Positions 1 to 10,360 of a DNA stretch of 64,000 nucleotides are shown here, one piece after another. The stretch comes from Hypomyces perniciosus (Eukaryota > Ascomycota > Sordariomycetes > Hypocreales > Hypocreaceae). The position numbers were made by a program, and so were the translations under genes. The notes below the pieces were generated by a model. That model saw only the letters and a program-made list of their open reading frames with translations, made no database searches and was not told where the DNA came from. Location: the NCBI GenBank assembly GCA_008477525.1, contig SPDT01000010.1:496001-560000 (forward strand), in the 5' to 3' direction. The stretch's first letter is position 1. Each line of letters begins with the position of its first letter.

Positions 1-669
1 GCTAAATGATGATCTCCTGTTTCCCAGACCACCAAAACCCTTCTGCATTAATGGGCTGCTGACTGGCGAGTACTGAGAGCCCGAGCCAACAGCTGGACTC
101 GCTCTGTTAGATAGCGGTGAGCCGTTATAGCTAGCCTTGCTGCCAACAGAGCCGGCAATCGAAGGTGTACGTGAATACCGTGGCGGAGTGCTAAACTTCG
201 CGTCGGGGGTAGGTGGTATGGCAGAAGGGTCAAGGCCCAGCAGCTTCCGCTGGGTTGTCGTTAATGGGATGTCGCCGAGGTCGTCCTTTGGCCGAACCAG
301 AGGTAGGCATGCAACGCCTATCTGAATAAACGGCAGCAGCTGGAGGAGAAACCATGCCCAGCTGAGGTAAATTCGAAACGACTTGGGGAGCCTGTACCTG
401 AGTTAGTCCCGTATCCATGCTGACAACCGAGCCTTTTTTTCTCACATTTGCGCGTCGATCTTGAGCCTTGCCAGGAGCTGGACGGACCAGATGGCCAACA
501 AGGCGGCAATATTGTACGCTATTCGTCGCACATTCTTCTCGGAGAAGGTGGTTGCGTCGCGTCGTCTTGTGATTTCGTCGAGTCGAGGATGCCTCCAAGT
601 GCCCGGACTGTCTGAGGCTGCCGCCGCGGATGCTCCTTTCACAGGCGTCGACTTGACCGGAGTTGACAT
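1..669 (-). CDS. POM34: Nucleoporin POM34, C-terminus off the window
   Basis: This gene encodes a pore membrane protein that helps anchor the nuclear pore complex in the nuclear envelope. Exons are 669-446 and 391-<1, giving 205 residues before the left edge. The N-terminus has the family-typical short Ser/Thr-Pro stretch, then GTWRHPRLDEI and FSEKNVRR. Two hydrophobic segments follow (IAYNIAALLAIWSVQLLAR, then WAWFLLQLLPFIQIGVACL), and then a Ser/Pro/Gly-rich tail with PPRYSRTPSIAGS. The intron (445-392) is placed from a GTGAGA donor and TACAG acceptor; splicing joins the first membrane segment to LPKSFRIYLSWAW without a frame break. The start at 669 is the only ATG that gives the conserved N-terminus. 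It is divergent from IES1. The stop codon is outside the window. Identification rests on recognising the fungal POM34 pattern, not on a search. Confidence 0.85.
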
Positions 670-1493
670 CCTACAGGAGTGGCCAAAGATTCAGAGATTC
701 GGGGGTTGTGGTGCCTGCTACGAGGTTTTGCCTGGTGCGACTGTTCGTGAGCCAAACAAAGCTCCAGAGGCTGGACAAGGAAAAGACGTGAAAGATGAGC
801 ACCTGCCACTTTTTCCCGCCGTCCAGGAGAGGCAATCTGTCCGTGAAGGGTTCGCCTGAGGGTTCGCTATGGGTTAGTAGTTTCGCTGAGTTGGCCGGAG
901 CCGTGTTGGAGCTGGTCACTCCCGTCGCCGTCTGAATGTTTACGTTGGATAATACGGAGTATGATACGGGAGTTCAAGAGAGCAACGGCAAATAGGTAGA
1001 TCCAGGTCCTGCACACCAATAGGGCGGTGGACTTTCGGATGCAGCGTGAGTACCTGGTACTAGCGCACGGGCCAAATGCACCAGCGCCCCAGTAGTGCAG
1101 GTACCTTCGGCTTTCCAGTGAAAGCAAAGTCTAGCGCATCGCAACGCGCCTCTCAGCAGTCTAGTCTTGGGAGGCAAGGCAAGGTACTTCGTAGCCTTTT
1201 CGAGCTTATTCTTATAATATTGCGCGCCTCAACCTGATCCCCCGAGTAACCTTGGCCCATTCTCCCCAGTTTCTTTCAAAATCACCATCCTTTGTCATCC
1301 CCACGCATCGCCACCAGCAGAGCACGCCCTGTTTTCCGTCAGGCGCAACTCTCTGGAAATCGGCCCCTGCATCATATAATAGCTATGCGCCATTGATCGA
1401 TCCGTCGCCATCGCCAACGACTCGCTTCCGCACCCTTTAACCCTCCGAATCATCAAGCATCCGCATAAAGCATCCGCACAAAGCATCCGCGCC
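670..1493. promoter_or_regulatory. Divergent intergenic region POM34 / IES1
   Basis: About 820 bp separate the two divergent starts and should contain both promoters. One copy of the dispersed motif TACGGAGTA lies at 953-961. The 100 bp before the IES1 start contain a short direct repeat, GCATCCGC, at about 1460-1490. No ORF here resembles a gene. Confidence 0.5.
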
Positions 1494-3528
1494 ATGGCTG
1501 CCTCGCCCAGCTCGGTTGCGGCCACCTCGGAGATCGAGCAACCAAGCTCGCCCGCGCAACCTGAAGGCAAATCATTCGTCTCGCGTGTAGACCTCGACGA
1601 TGAAGAGACCACAATTATGGGCACATCCGATGTCGCTGACAAGCCAGCAAGGAGCAAGGGCAAATCCAAGGATAAGGAGAAAGACAAGGACAATGCACCA
1701 CAGATTGGCAAGATCCGGCATTTGAAGAAGGAAGACGGAGAGCCTCTTTGGCGAAAGGACATCCAGTATGACTTCCTTCGGGCCGTTTTCGACAACGAGC
1801 AAAAGGTCTTCACCAACTCGTACGACTCCGAAGTGGGCAAGCAATGCTTTGCCGATCTCTACATCGATACCATGGCACGAAGCTCCAAGACAAGTAAAGT
1901 GCTGAGGGACAAATTAATGAGTGACAGAGCCGCCGCCAAGGGCATGGCGATGGTCTGTTTGTTGGTCAATATGGGCCGCATGAACACTACGCTCAACTGT
2001 GAGGAGGCATGCCATCTACGAATAACGTTATCACAGCTGACATCTCTCAGTCTTCCCCGAGATGCGAGCCCAACTACGAACTTACCATGCCATTCCTTCG
2101 CTGCAAGCCCAGCAAGATCCTCACGCCTACAAGCAGCTGCAGGATGCCCCACGACTCAAATCCATCTTGAAGGGCGGTGCCGAGGACCGGGATGAGCCGA
2201 ATTCTCTCGAAAAAATTAAGGAACGAGATATTCCGCGTACAAACCCCGTGAATCTCATCTTCGTCATGTGCAACTCTGCGCAGAAAGTAGCCGAATTGCA
2301 CTTTCCCAACAGCCGCGAATTCCACGATGTTATCATGAAGACTCAGTTTACCAGCAAATCACGAGCTAGAGCTTTCCTATGGCTCATGTGGTTCTTTCTC
2401 GAATCTGACTTCACCGAGGAAGGATGTGAGGAAAACCCATTTGGGGCTGGCGTCGACTACGGCCTTGGTGTTGCAAATCAAGGTGTCCCTCTGCTAGAGG
2501 AAATGACCGAAGAACAAGAGGCCCTGGAGAATGTGGACCCAGAAGTCGAAATCGAGTTTGGTCATGAGAAACAGAAAATCCGGGCTACTATCCTGGAAAT
2601 GGACCACCAGTTCTTGACTGAGCGAGAGAAGCGTGGAAAGGTTCGGCCGTCCTTGGGAGACGATGGTCCCGCGATTTTGCCTCGTATCAGGCCCTCCAAG
2701 CATGAATCAGATATGGAAAGCACAAGATCAACGCCGCCTCCGAGGTCCCTGGCTAGGACACTGGCCTCGATGAACGGACGCAGATCAGCTCCTCTGAAGT
2801 ACCAAATTTTTGAGGGCTCCTCGCCGGCTCGTCACGGAGCAGAGGTCGTGGCAAGAAAGCCTCGCCCTCCGACGGCTCACCAGTTGGCGGTGGAACGAAA
2901 CCGAAGCCAGCGAGTCGAATACATCCTAGACCGCGGTCTCCGCAGGCAACATCACAGAAGTCGGAAGATTCGGCGACAAGAGGGCTCTATTTTCAGAGCA
3001 TACAGGCGTATCCAGGCTCAAACCGACCCCTTTGAGAATAGCGACGACGAGGCAGCCGCTCCGCGAACTCTGCCCGCAAGTGGTGAAAAGGGTGCGGGCC
3101 TTTTCCGTGAGAAAGGTGTTGGCGGTCTCTGCCTACTGAACGCCGACACCGACGATTACGGCGAGGAGGTGAGCTCGTACGCCGCTTCTATAAGGCGATC
3201 AACGCGGCGCCTAGCTCGTTGGAGAGGCCATGAAGCGGAACTTGGTGTAATATCCACGGTTAAGAAACCCAAGCCAGTTCCGTCCGGTGAGAATGGTGAT
3301 GGCGAAAGGGACATTGATGGGTCTGAGCAGAAGGCAGGGGATGCGTCCCATCTCAACGGAGATGCCCTCGGAGATATCACAAGAGATGTCAACGGCGATA
3401 TCACGATGGACGATGTGGAGATGGAGGAGGTGGATCAGACAGCTCTGGCTGATGAAGAGGACCGGGCCGACGAGGAAGCTGAAGACCCTGACAAAACAGA
3501 AGCCATGGGAGACTCAGATATAGAGTAA
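1494..3528 (+). CDS. IES1: INO80 chromatin-remodelling complex subunit Ies1
   Basis: The product is a fungal-specific subunit of the nuclear INO80 ATP-dependent chromatin remodeller. Exons are 1494-1998 and 2051-3528 (660 residues). The intron has a GTGAGG donor, a CTGAC branch site and a CTCAG acceptor, and joins NTTLN to FFPEMRAQLRTYHAIPSLQ. The N-terminus is low complexity and Lys-rich. The conserved core runs from about residue 75 (LWRKDIQYDFLRAVFDN) through DAPRLKSILKG and TNPVNLIFVMCN to SRARAFLWLMWFFLESDF near residue 300. The rest is basic then strongly acidic and probably disordered, ending in DSDIE. The ATG at 1494 has a good context (GCCATGGC). I know the core motifs from Ies1 proteins; assignment to a specific remodeller depends on that recollection. 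Confidence 0.85.
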
Positions 3529-4046
3529 AACGGTCATCTTTGCTTTGTCTAAATTTGGGGATACGAAGAGAATTGAATTGGGGGGCATGGGATTAACGTT
3601 GGCTCGACGCTGCGGTACGCAACAAGGGATTGTACAAATGGACATGGCGTCAGAGGGATTAGATTCCTGGAGGCATCGGCGTTATTTCGAGATCTCTACC
3701 TTTAATGACATAATTGCGAATGGCTACGGAGTATTTCTGAAGCAAGTAGTATTCGTTTATTAACCGACTTGACATCTCGTTGTCGTATTCGGATTCGTTA
3801 TTTGGTGCCGGGTCGGCAACGGCCTGGTTCTAGCTTCCGATGGTCCCATCCGGATCCTCATCTACCGAGCGGTGAACCGCGGCAGAATCATCAGGGTCCT
3901 GGCTACTCGCGTCTCTCAGGCCCCTATTAAACATCGGGTTGTCAGTCGAAGGTGATGCACTTTGTCTGCCAAACTCTTCCCTCCAGGACGGTTAATTGGG
4001 TTCCTGAGCGTTGTCTTGTTTTCCTGTTTTGAAATCCTCCGTCACA
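3529..4046. other. Intergenic region IES1 3' end / ERG2 promoter
   Basis: This 518-bp tandem spacer holds one TACGGAGTA copy at 3725-3733, probably in the IES1 3' region, and the ERG2 promoter. I could not support a specific sterol-response element. Confidence 0.4.
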
Positions 4047-4848
4047 ATGCCTCGAAGCGAACCTGCCCCCGGCATCAGCCGTCTCCTGGCGGTGTTGGGC
4101 TTCCTTACCGTGCTGCTGTCCTCGGTTGTCTATGTCGTGGAGCAGAACCTGGAGCGGTTCTATATCTTTGACACGGATCATTTGCACGATCTGGCGAGAA
4201 GGGGTTTGGCAGAGCATGGAAGCAACACCAGGGAGGTTGTCAAGTACATTGTCACGGAGTTGAATGAGAAGGTTCCGGGACATGTCAACCTCGAGGAGGA
4301 TTGGGTGTTCAACAATGCTGGTGGTGCCATGGGTGCCATGTACATCATTCATGCCAGTGAGTGGTTTCGGTTTTTCCGACTGCTTCGAAATGGGTTGCTA
4401 ATGCTAGTCTATAGGTGTGACAGAGTACCTCATCGTTTTCGGTTAGCTATACCTTCTTTTTCGACTCGATGAGCTTCATTTGATGATCTCTCTGCTAACA
4501 TACCACACAGGAACGGCGATCGGAACTGAAGGCCACACCGGCCGCCACACGGCTGATGATTACTTCCACATCCTGTCCGGAACGCAGCTGGCCTACGTAC
4601 CCGGCTCCTATGAGCCCGAGGTGTACCCACCCGGAAGCGTGCACCACCTGCGCCGAGGCGACGCTAAGCAGTACAAGATGCCGGATGGTTGCTTCGCGCT
4701 GGAGTATGCACGTGGCTGGATCCCTCCCATGCTGTTCTTCGGATTCGCCGATGGACTGTCGAGCACACTTGATTTCCCGACGTTGTGGAAGACGACGTGG
4801 CTTACTGGACGGGAGATGGTTTCCAACTTGCTTCTAGGCAAGTTCTAA
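4047..4848 (+). CDS. ERG2: C-8 sterol isomerase (ERG2 / sigma-1 receptor family)
   Basis: This enzyme moves the sterol double bond from C-8 to C-7 in ergosterol synthesis in the ER membrane. Exons are 4047-4356, 4415-4441 and 4511-4848 (224 residues, the usual length). The middle exon is only 27 nt and encodes VTEYLIVFG, conserved in the family. There is one N-terminal membrane helix (LLAVLGFLTVLLSSVVYVV), then the sigma-1/ERG2 fold with HTGRHTADDYFHILSGTQ and FALEYARGWIPPMLFFGFADG. The start at 4047 (CACAATG) is preferred to an in-frame upstream start at 4011, which would add 12 atypical residues before the membrane anchor. All catalytic-region motifs appear intact. Confidence 0.93.
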
Positions 4849-6269
4849 GGCTTCCGGTGTCTGGTGGGATTGATACTTTTGGGGGTTCATAGGGTTGAGG
4901 TTATAATGAAGGGCAAAGGAGGGGATATGATAACCAAAAGCCGATGCTATAATTCCATCACCAATGATGGGTAATGTATTATCATATAATGCCAGTTGGG
5001 GTGACATATTTCATGGTATTAGGACATGGTCTTCATAAAGCATATATGTACATCAACTAACTATATGGTTACCTCACGAGACCTCCAAGGACCCTAGTTG
5101 GCTGCCTCATGACTTAACTGTATTATCCGGGCTGTCTTTGCAAAAACCCCGAGGCTATGCGCTCGCCAAGTCAGTTGCTACGACCAAAAGGAAGAGACGA
5201 TCGTCCAAGCAAATCCTGGAGACTTGGCACCTCGTATAAAAAGTCCATGGACAATTAGGTAGGGGACGGACAGTGGCGTTTCTTGGTATCTCTCGGCATC
5301 AGAGCTAGAACTCTCACTGAAGAAACGGATTATTTCGACGGCAGTTCTGTACATCAGAGGGAAATATCTCATTGGCGCTAGGGAATTTTTCATCGGTTAA
5401 GCTTAATTGCAGACCATCCAGTCTTGGGATTAGACTCGGTTCGTGGATCCCCACAGGGTATCATCGTCTCTCTCTGTCTTCATCTGCCAAGGACGCTATG
5501 TTGCGGATGAACACGAGGAACTGTATAATAGGAATGGCTTTCTGCCATCTCGTCTGCTTCTACTCCACATGTTCATATGATTCTAACTTATCACAGCTGT
5601 TAAGGTGAACGCCATCCGCGGGACAGCCTGGATCAGCAGCCTAATAGATCGGGTCTTGACTTCCCACTGTTACCAAAAGAACCATACTCCAAAGCCTGAT
5701 TCATCACCAACTACTATAGAACAAAGTCTCCCAGTGGCTGGCTGTTTGCGCGGCTTCTTGGCAAGGGATCGACAAGAATCCCCTAACATTCCGCTCTCAG
5801 GCTCCCAAAGGCTGCTGCTAAGTTGCCACCATGTACTTGGAGTATCACAACCTGAACTGGACATATTCTGTCGGCCTAAAGACCGCCCCAGGAGGGCCAG
5901 GAGGGCCAGGAGGGCCAAGAGCATCTGATTGAGTTCGAGATGCTGCTTCCAGCGGCCTATGTGCCACACGGGCCTTGGCATCCTTTTGTTGCTGTGCCAC
6001 CGGAGAAACGTTGTACGGGACGAGGCTCTAGCCCTCAAGTCATCCGTTTGCTTGATCCCACCTTCGTCTTCTTGGCCACCAGATGAGATGCCCTCACACC
6101 AGTTTGTGGTACTAAAATGTTGCACTGATGATTCCTAATCTAGATAGGAGCCCGCCGAAGCTACAGGAGCTCCCCGATGCCTCCTTCCCCTCCGTCACTT
6201 CCTTCTTTCTCGTATAAGAGCCAAGGCCCTGAGTCAGAATTTGTTCCATTCTTTCTTTTCCTACCTATT
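4849..6269. other. Intergenic region ERG2 / PTR2
   Basis: This 1.4-kb spacer has no supported gene. It contains a short tandem repeat of a 9-mer GGAGGGCCA (about three copies, 5891-5917). The last 100 bp are pyrimidine-rich (TTCTTTCTTTTCCTACC), typical of a fungal core promoter and 5' leader for the downstream transporter gene. Confidence 0.4.
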
Positions 6270-8408
6270 ATGGTGTCTTTCTTATTCTCGTTGCATATCT
6301 AACAGGTCCATTCTCTCTTCAGGCTGCCCAGAGTCAAGTCATCTACTGGAGCAGCAGAATTAGCATCCAATATGGCAGCCAAGACGCCTCCCTCCAGCCT
6401 ATCATTGACGCAAACCCACAGGCGGAGGCTATCGACGAGAAGGATGCCCCTATAACTGTCACCCAAGATGCTACGGATGGCTCCGATGCTGTTCCTCCTC
6501 AAAGCGAGGCAGTTGGAGACACTGGCGAGTCTCTGACCAATGCTGAGAACTTTCCCACGTCCGAGGAGTTGGTGACACTGCGCCGTGTTCCAGATCGTAT
6601 CCCTCTCAAACTCTTCACCATTGCCTTTATTGAGCTGTGCGAACGCTTCTCTTACTATGGATCTACTGTAGTTTGTAAGAATTCCCCTGTCCTGCCCTAA
6701 CACCTATGGTATCTGGAGATGGTTCTAATTGACCCCTTTCTTCTCATAGTCACCAACTTCATCCAACAGAAACTCCCTCCCGGATCTGTCACCGGCGCTA
6801 GTACCGACCAGCCTGGCGCTCTGGGAATGGGCCAGCGGGCATCGACGGGCATCACCACTTTCAACCAGTTCTGGCAGTATTTCATGCCTCTTCTTGGTGC
6901 TTGGGTTGCTGATGCTCACTGGGGTCGTTACAAGACCATCACCGTGGCTCTCGGCGTCGACATCTTTGGACATATCATTCTGATCCTCTCCGCCATCCCA
7001 CCCATCATTGTACACAGCCAGGCTGCTCTAGCTTGCATGATTCTTGCAATTCTCATCATCGGCTTTGGTACTGGTGGCTTCAAGCCCAACATCAGCTGCT
7101 TGATTGTCGAACAGCTTGGAGATCAGCACATGTATGTCAAAACGCTCAAGTCTGGTGAGCGTGTTATTGTTGACCCTGCCATCACCACCGAGCGTGTCTA
7201 CAACTGGTTCTACTTTTTTATTAACGTTGGTGCTCTTGTTGGCCAACTGACCATGGTCTATGCCGAACAGTACGTCGGCTTCTATCTATCTTACACTCTT
7301 CCCACAATCATGCTCGCCCTGTGCCCTATCGTCATGCTTTGGGGACGCAAACGTTATGTTCGTCGTGAGCCTGATGGCTCTGTGCTTGTTCCCGCCTTGA
7401 GAACGTTTCTTTTTGCTCAGAAGGGACGGTGGTCCATCAACCCGTTTCAAACATGGAAAAACATGCACGACGGCACGTTCTGGGAGAATGTCAAGCCTTC
7501 CAAGTTCACCAATGAAACACGTCCCAAGTGGATGAAGTTTGATGACGCTTGGGTTGACGAGTTGAGACGTGGTTTCGCGGCCTGCGCTGTCTTCTGCTGG
7601 TATCCAATCTTTTGGCTTTGCTACAATCAGAGTGAGTCTTCCATCCCTTTTCAGTACCGAGTTCATCTCCTCTCCCTGGACAATCTCAACTGACTACCTA
7701 CATCAAGTCAACAACAACTTGGTCTCCCAAGCTGCCGTCATGACGCGCAATGGTATCCCCAATGACGTCCTATCCAACCTGAACCCCCTTTCCCTCCTCA
7801 TCTTCATTCCCCTGAACGACTTCTTCATTTACCCTGCCATCCGCAAAGCAGGCATTCGAATCACCCCTATTCGCAAAATCACAGCCGGCTTCTATGTCGG
7901 CTGCTTCGCCATGGTCTGGGCCGCTGTCGTTCAGTACTATATCTACCAAAGGTCCGTGTGCGGATACCGCGCCGCCGGCGAAATGCTCGACGAGGAAACA
8001 GGCGAATTAGTCAAATGTCCAGCTGTGGACATCAACGTCTGGGCTCAGACAGGCTCGTATGTCCTCATCGCCCTCGCTGAGGTCTTCGCTTCCATCACAT
8101 CCCTTGAGTACGCCTACTCCAAGGCGCCCAAGAATATGCGTTCCATGGTTCAGGCAATTGCCCTGTTCATGACCTCCTTCGCCGCAGCTATTGGCCAGGC
8201 TCTCGTGGGACTTGCGTCGGATCCATTGCTCATTTGGAACTATGCCATCGTGGCTATCCTGGCTTTTATTGCTGGGACGTGTTTCTTCTTCCAGTTCCGC
8301 AACCTGGATATCCATGAAGATGACCTGAACGAGTTGCCCGAGGGTTTTGTGGGAAAGAACGTCGATGAGGAGTCACCGTATGGTCTCAAGGGGGGAGAAA
8401 AATCATGA
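6270..8408 (+). CDS. PTR2: PTR2-family proton-coupled di/tripeptide transporter
   Basis: The product is a plasma-membrane POT/PTR2 transporter for small peptides. Proposed exons are 6270-6272, 6323-6674, 6750-7631 and 7708-8408 (645 residues). Family marks are intact: the ExxER motif in ELCERFSYYG, TNFIQQKLPPGS, GTGGFKPNISCLIVEQLG (signature 1), and NWFYFFINVGALVGQ (signature 2). About twelve hydrophobic segments and an acidic C-terminus follow. Introns 2 and 3 are firm because they restore VVFTNFIQQ and WLCYNQINNNLVSQAAVM. The start is not firm: the N-terminal coding frame extends to 6323 with no ATG, so a start codon at 6270 spliced directly to 6323 is the best model I found. It is convergent with nmrA. 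Confidence 0.88.
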
Positions 8409-8983
8409 AAATGTGTAATAGTTGGGGGATGTTTGCGTATTTCCATGAGATTGGACGAAATGGTACTGGAACGGGGGATGGGTTCTGTATGTCCGTATGT
8501 CTGTATGTAAGTATGTAAAATATACCAAGGAATTTGAGGGGGCCTTTTAGGAGCAGACACAATCTCAACAAGCTCGAAGAAGAAGCTGGTATATTGCTAG
8601 ATAAATAAGCTCAATATGCAACTCAGTATGACTTTTTTGTTCTTTTCCACCCTGCCGTCAACGCCACGCCAAAAGTGCACTTGTGCCAGAAGAAAGCAAA
8701 TGACGCAGTGACTAATGGTTCCTCCCACTGATGATGTACTGCAGAGAAGCGTGAGATCGTTGATGATTTATCCGTTACAAAAAATAAGCTTTGGCGCCCA
8801 TGCCCTTTTAGATGCCCTATGTGCCGTTTGACGCCTTCATTACGTGGACCGAACCTCGTGTCATTATAAAAAACTCCCGCAGCCTGCAAAATCCAATGGT
8901 CATCATATCCAACAACAAATGCAGTTTTCCAGCAGCAAAGGCTGTGAGGGGTGGCGTTCGTTGATGGGCTGCGGCTTCCTTCT
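8409..8983. other. Convergent 3' intergenic region PTR2 / nmrA
   Basis: This 575-bp region holds the two facing 3' ends. It has a run of alternating TGTATG units at about 8487-8517. No gene is supported. Confidence 0.4.
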
Positions 8984-10360
8984 TCAAGCAAGCCACTGTT
9001 CCTCATCCCGCTTCAGGCCTCGCATAACCAGTCCTTCATCCTCGTCATCAGATTCGTCGGTCTCGTCGTCATCCTGAATCTTCATATTCTCCACAGACGC
9101 TGCGGTGGCCTGTACCCGAGCCTCGTGGCCATCCTCTTCGTAATCGAACATCCACGTCAGGCCATTGGCCTCCTCTTCCAGCGGGAACATCTCTCTTGCG
9201 TATTCTTCCAACCCTCGTGGCCCCTCCCACAACTCCAGCGCCTCGCGTGGGCAGCTCGCCTCCAGTTTCGGGTCGCCAAAATATGGTGCTTGCGTCCTCG
9301 GGTCTTTTTCGTCTGGGCTGAATAGTTTCTCTAGAGCCTCAAGCTGCTCTCGGTAGCCGGTTGGTATGCGGACTTTGATCTCAATCGGGCCTCTCAAATA
9401 GCGAACCGGGCGACCCACCCCGCGAGCAAAGACTTCGCAAGCCGCCCTTGGTGTGAGGTACTCATATGCCAATGCGATTCTTTCTCCACCCCACTTGGAT
9501 ACCCCATCCTTGAAGATCTGCAAAATAGCAGGGCCGACATCGTGCTCGGCATCTAACCAGGGAAGCTTGACGTCTTCGTGGAATGGCGCCTGCCATGTAA
9601 AGGAGCCGTCTTGTTGAAGTTCCATGCAGAAGAGAGGGTAGGGCAACGAGGTGAAGTTGTTGTTATAAATGCCAGTGTAGACAAATGTTGCCGGCAGCCT
9701 CAGTTCCCTCACATAGTCTTCCACCTTGTGTTTGGCAGACCAGAGGGGTAACGAGGGCCATTCCGGGTTGTAGGCTGCGTGATCCGGCATGGAGGAATAG
9801 ATGTAATGCTGGATATTGGCCTTCTTTGCAGCATCAGCCATGGCCTTGCCAATGTGCAACTCGTCGCCATAGAAGGTAGTGTTGATGAATGCGAGTTGTG
9901 CGCCGCGGAACAGATTCGTGATCAGGTCATGGTTGACACCAAGGCCTGATATGGGACCGTTCTTAGTAACATCCTTGTTTGCTTCGGTGGGCTTGTGTCT
10001 TGTGTAGAGCTCGCCGACAATGACAGTGACATTGGGGTTGGTTGACACCTCGGTCGCAACAACGCCTTCAAGATTCCTCAGCTGCGCGCGGACATGGTAC
10101 CCGACGGCAGTCGCAACGCGGATGAGCGAAGCAGCCTGGCGGCCGCTAGCGTTGATAACGGCGATGGTCTTGGGGGTCGACATGAGCCTCTTGGGTGGGC
10201 GGAAAGTCAGGGAGTTATTCCTTGAATTGGCGAGGGGAGATGACTCTGAGTAGGAAGATCGTGAATGCTTGTGTTGCTTGCGAAAGCCGTTGGTCTGGTC
10301 GTTGGCGATGTGAATGGGGATGCTGCCCGCCACGGACGACCCGTTCAATTGCGCCGGCAT
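8984..10360 (-). CDS. nmrA: NmrA, nitrogen metabolite repression regulator
   Basis: NmrA is a dinucleotide-binding, catalytically inactive relative of short-chain dehydrogenases. It binds the GATA activator AreA/NIT2 and blunts it when good nitrogen sources are present. This is a single exon of 458 residues. The Rossmann start is at about residues 64-75 (KTIAVINASGRQAAS). Diagnostic stretches are AFINTTFYGDELHIGKAMADAAKKA, HYIYSSMPDHAAYNP, FVYTGIYNNNFTSLPYPLF and LPWLDAEHDVGPAILQIFKDG. The C-terminal EEYAREMFPLEEEANGLTWMF matches the family end, followed by an acidic tail. The first 59 residues are an extra Ser/Arg-rich extension; an internal ATG at 10183 gives the conventional N-terminus. 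The upstream region is unusually long and has GATAAG sites at 11168-11173 and 12466-12471. Confidence 0.92.
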   Translation of the reverse strand: MPAQLNGSSVAGSIPIHIANDQTNGFRKQHKHSRSSYSESSPLANSRNNSLTFRPPKRLMSTPKTIAVINASGRQAASLIRVATAVGYHVRAQLRNLEGVVATEVSTNPNVTVIVGELYTRHKPTEANKDVTKNGPISGLGVNHDLITNLFRGAQLAFINTTFYGDELHIGKAMADAAKKANIQHYIYSSMPDHAAYNPEWPSLPLWSAKHKVEDYVRELRLPATFVYTGIYNNNFTSLPYPLFCMELQQDGSFTWQAPFHEDVKLPWLDAEHDVGPAILQIFKDGVSKWGGERIALAYEYLTPRAACEVFARGVGRPVRYLRGPIEIKVRIPTGYREQLEALEKLFSPDEKDPRTQAPYFGDPKLEASCPREALELWEGPRGLEEYAREMFPLEEEANGLTWMFDYEEDGHEARVQATAASVENMKIQDDDETDESDDEDEGLVMRGLKRDEEQWLA

